From NCBI GenBank assembly GCA_020832305.1, contig JAFIEV010000017.1, positions 124,001 through 188,000 on the forward strand: 64,000 bases of DNA, read 5' to 3'. The notes beneath the pieces are model-generated. The model was not told the DNA's origin. It did no database searches and saw nothing but the letters and a program-made list of their open reading frames with translations. How positions within the stretch are numbered: the first letter of the stretch is position 1; the number at the start of each line of letters is the position of its first letter. Source of the DNA: Cyclobacteriaceae bacterium. Lineage in GTDB: Bacteria; Bacteroidota; Bacteroidia; Cytophagales; Cyclobacteriaceae. Position numbers and translations under genes: made by a program. Below are positions 62,704 through 64,000 of the stretch, piece by piece.

Positions 62704-63753
62704 TCAAGCTTGTTTAATTTGTTTTATATGGCAGGCATCATCATAAAAGCGATTCAGAATGGCCGTAAGTTTCTCATACTCCAGTAAAAACCCATCGTGG
62801 CCATAATCAGAGTCAATTACTTCAAAACGTGCATTTCGCACATGATTGGCCATAAATTCCTGTTCCTCTTTTGGAAATAGTATGTCGGTGGTAATACCGA
62901 CAAAGCAGCTTTTAGATGTAATTCTTTGCAAAGCCTTTTCAATGCCACCACGTTTTCGGCCCACATTCTGAGAATCCATCGCCTTAGACAATAACCAATA
63001 ACTAAACGCATTAAACCTTTTAGCGAGCTTTTCCCCCTGATAATTCTGATAAGAGCTGGCCCTGAATTGATCATAGGCATCATCATTGATATGTGCCTGA
63101 CTTTTGTCATATTGAATTTTATTCCGATAGCTGAGTAATCCAACTGCCCTTGCAGCTTTCATACCTTCAATACCTGCCTGATCATGGCTTTCTTTCCAGC
63201 TGGCATCAGCGGCAATAGCCATTCTCTGTGTTTCATTAAATGCTATGGCCCACGGTGAATGCTGGGCATTTGCGCCTATGGATATCAAATGCTCAAAAAC
63301 CTGAGGTTCTGAAATGGCCCATTCCACAGCTTGTTGCCCGCCCAATGAACAGCCAATAATCGTATGAATACGATCAAAACCCAGATGCCTTCGCAAGGTA
63401 TCGAAAGAGGCTACAATATCTCTGTTGGTGAGCATGGGAAAATCATGATAGAAGGGTTTTCCCGTAACCGGATTTACCGATAGCGGGCCGGTTGAACCAT
63501 AACAACTACCTGGCATATTGGCACAAATAACAAAATACCTGTGAGGGTCGTACATTTTTCCCGACCCAAATAAACCCGACCACCATTCTGTAAAATCAGA
63601 ACTTCCTGAGAAGGCATGACAAACCCAGATTACATTACTTTTGTCATCTGCAAGTTTACCATAGGTTGTATAATGAAGCTGGAAACCGGGGAGTTGAGCC
63701 CCCGATTCCAGCTTAAAATTGTTTTTATAATTAAATACCTTATGCGATAGCAT
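62704..63753 (-). CDS. metX: Homoserine O-acetyltransferase
   Basis: Acetylates homoserine with acetyl-CoA, the first committed step of methionine synthesis through direct sulfhydrylation. The 349-residue alpha/beta hydrolase has the nucleophile elbow GCSLGGQQAVEW (Ser136; the family usually has GGSMGGMQ), the HAFSGSSDFTEWW region near 46-58, the NMPGSCYGSTGP loop (79-90), and the C-terminal Asp in GITTDILFP and His in DYGHDGFL of the triad. It is 18 bases downstream of metY on the minus strand, so the two form a metY-metX operon. Confidence 0.95.
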   Translation of the reverse strand: MLSHKVFNYKNNFKLESGAQLPGFQLHYTTYGKLADDKSNVIWVCHAFSGSSDFTEWWSGLFGSGKMYDPHRYFVICANMPGSCYGSTGPLSVNPVTGKPFYHDFPMLTNRDIVASFDTLRRHLGFDRIHTIIGCSLGGQQAVEWAISEPQVFEHLISIGANAQHSPWAIAFNETQRMAIAADASWKESHDQAGIEGMKAARAVGLLSYRNKIQYDKSQAHINDDAYDQFRASSYQNYQGEKLAKRFNAFSYWLLSKAMDSQNVGRKRGGIEKALQRITSKSCFVGITTDILFPKEEQEFMANHVRNARFEVIDSDYGHDGFLLEYEKLTAILNRFYDDACHIKQIKQA

Positions 63754-63771
63754 ATATACCTGTTTTATTCA

Positions 63772-64000
<229 letters not shown>

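Overview
The window looks like a chromosome segment of a Bacteroidota bacterium, most likely of the order Cytophagales. This rests on three SusC/SusD outer-membrane pairs, a gldK-gldL-gldM-gldN type IX secretion/gliding cluster with a PorP/SprF protein, a FecR with the Bacteroidota C-terminal domain, many short lipoprotein signals, and a general lack of strong Shine-Dalgarno sequences. No rRNA, tRNA or CRISPR array was seen.

Layout. 1-2.65 kb: the 3' end of pheS, a degenerate Rieske-like lipoprotein, a Band 7 lipoprotein and a non-coding gap with a 128-bp imperfect inverted repeat. 2.65-7.3 kb: a catabolic cluster of an NAL/DapA-type aldolase, a sodium:solute symporter and a divergent GH92 glycosidase. 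7.4-9.3 kb: a tightly overlapping operon of a Tat-type Rieske lipoprotein, a YceI protein and an outer-membrane barrel protein. 9.5-30.3 kb: a FecR anti-sigma factor followed by three tandem SusC/SusD pairs. Only the first SusC has the STN signalling domain; an IS1634-family element lies between pairs 1 and 2; pairs 2 and 3 have roughly 1-kb AT-rich leaders sharing short motifs. Each pair ends in a strong hairpin terminator. 30.4-35.6 kb (minus strand): larE-larB-larC for the nickel-pincer cofactor, a secreted protein of unknown function, and lysA. 35.8-38.2 kb: a histidine kinase/response regulator operon.

38.2-45.8 kb (minus strand): DUF4271 protein, hemD, porP/sprF, gldK, gldL, gldM, gldN. 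45.9-53.9 kb: a nucleoside hydrolase, an alginate-export-type porin and nrfH-nrfA (nitrite to ammonium), with ccmE-ccmF cytochrome c maturation genes diverging from nrfH. 53.9-56.2 kb is a scar-like stretch with three gene remnants (a barrel C-terminus, a frameshifted TSUP N-terminus, an ATPase C-terminus) and two unrecognised small genes. 56.1-64 kb: an RNase D-like exonuclease, NhaC antiporter, DUF4442 thioesterase-like protein, small membrane protein, MscS channel, nth, sdaA, and metY-metX.

How genes work together: nrfHA needs covalent haem attachment, matching the divergent ccmEF; gldKLMN and PorP form the type IX secretion core; FecR and the STN domain of SusC1 imply substrate-sensed transcription of the first SusCD pair, while pairs 2 and 3 seem to have lost that link. 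The most system-like uncharacterised candidates are the Rieske-YceI-barrel operon and the differently regulated SusCD triplet.
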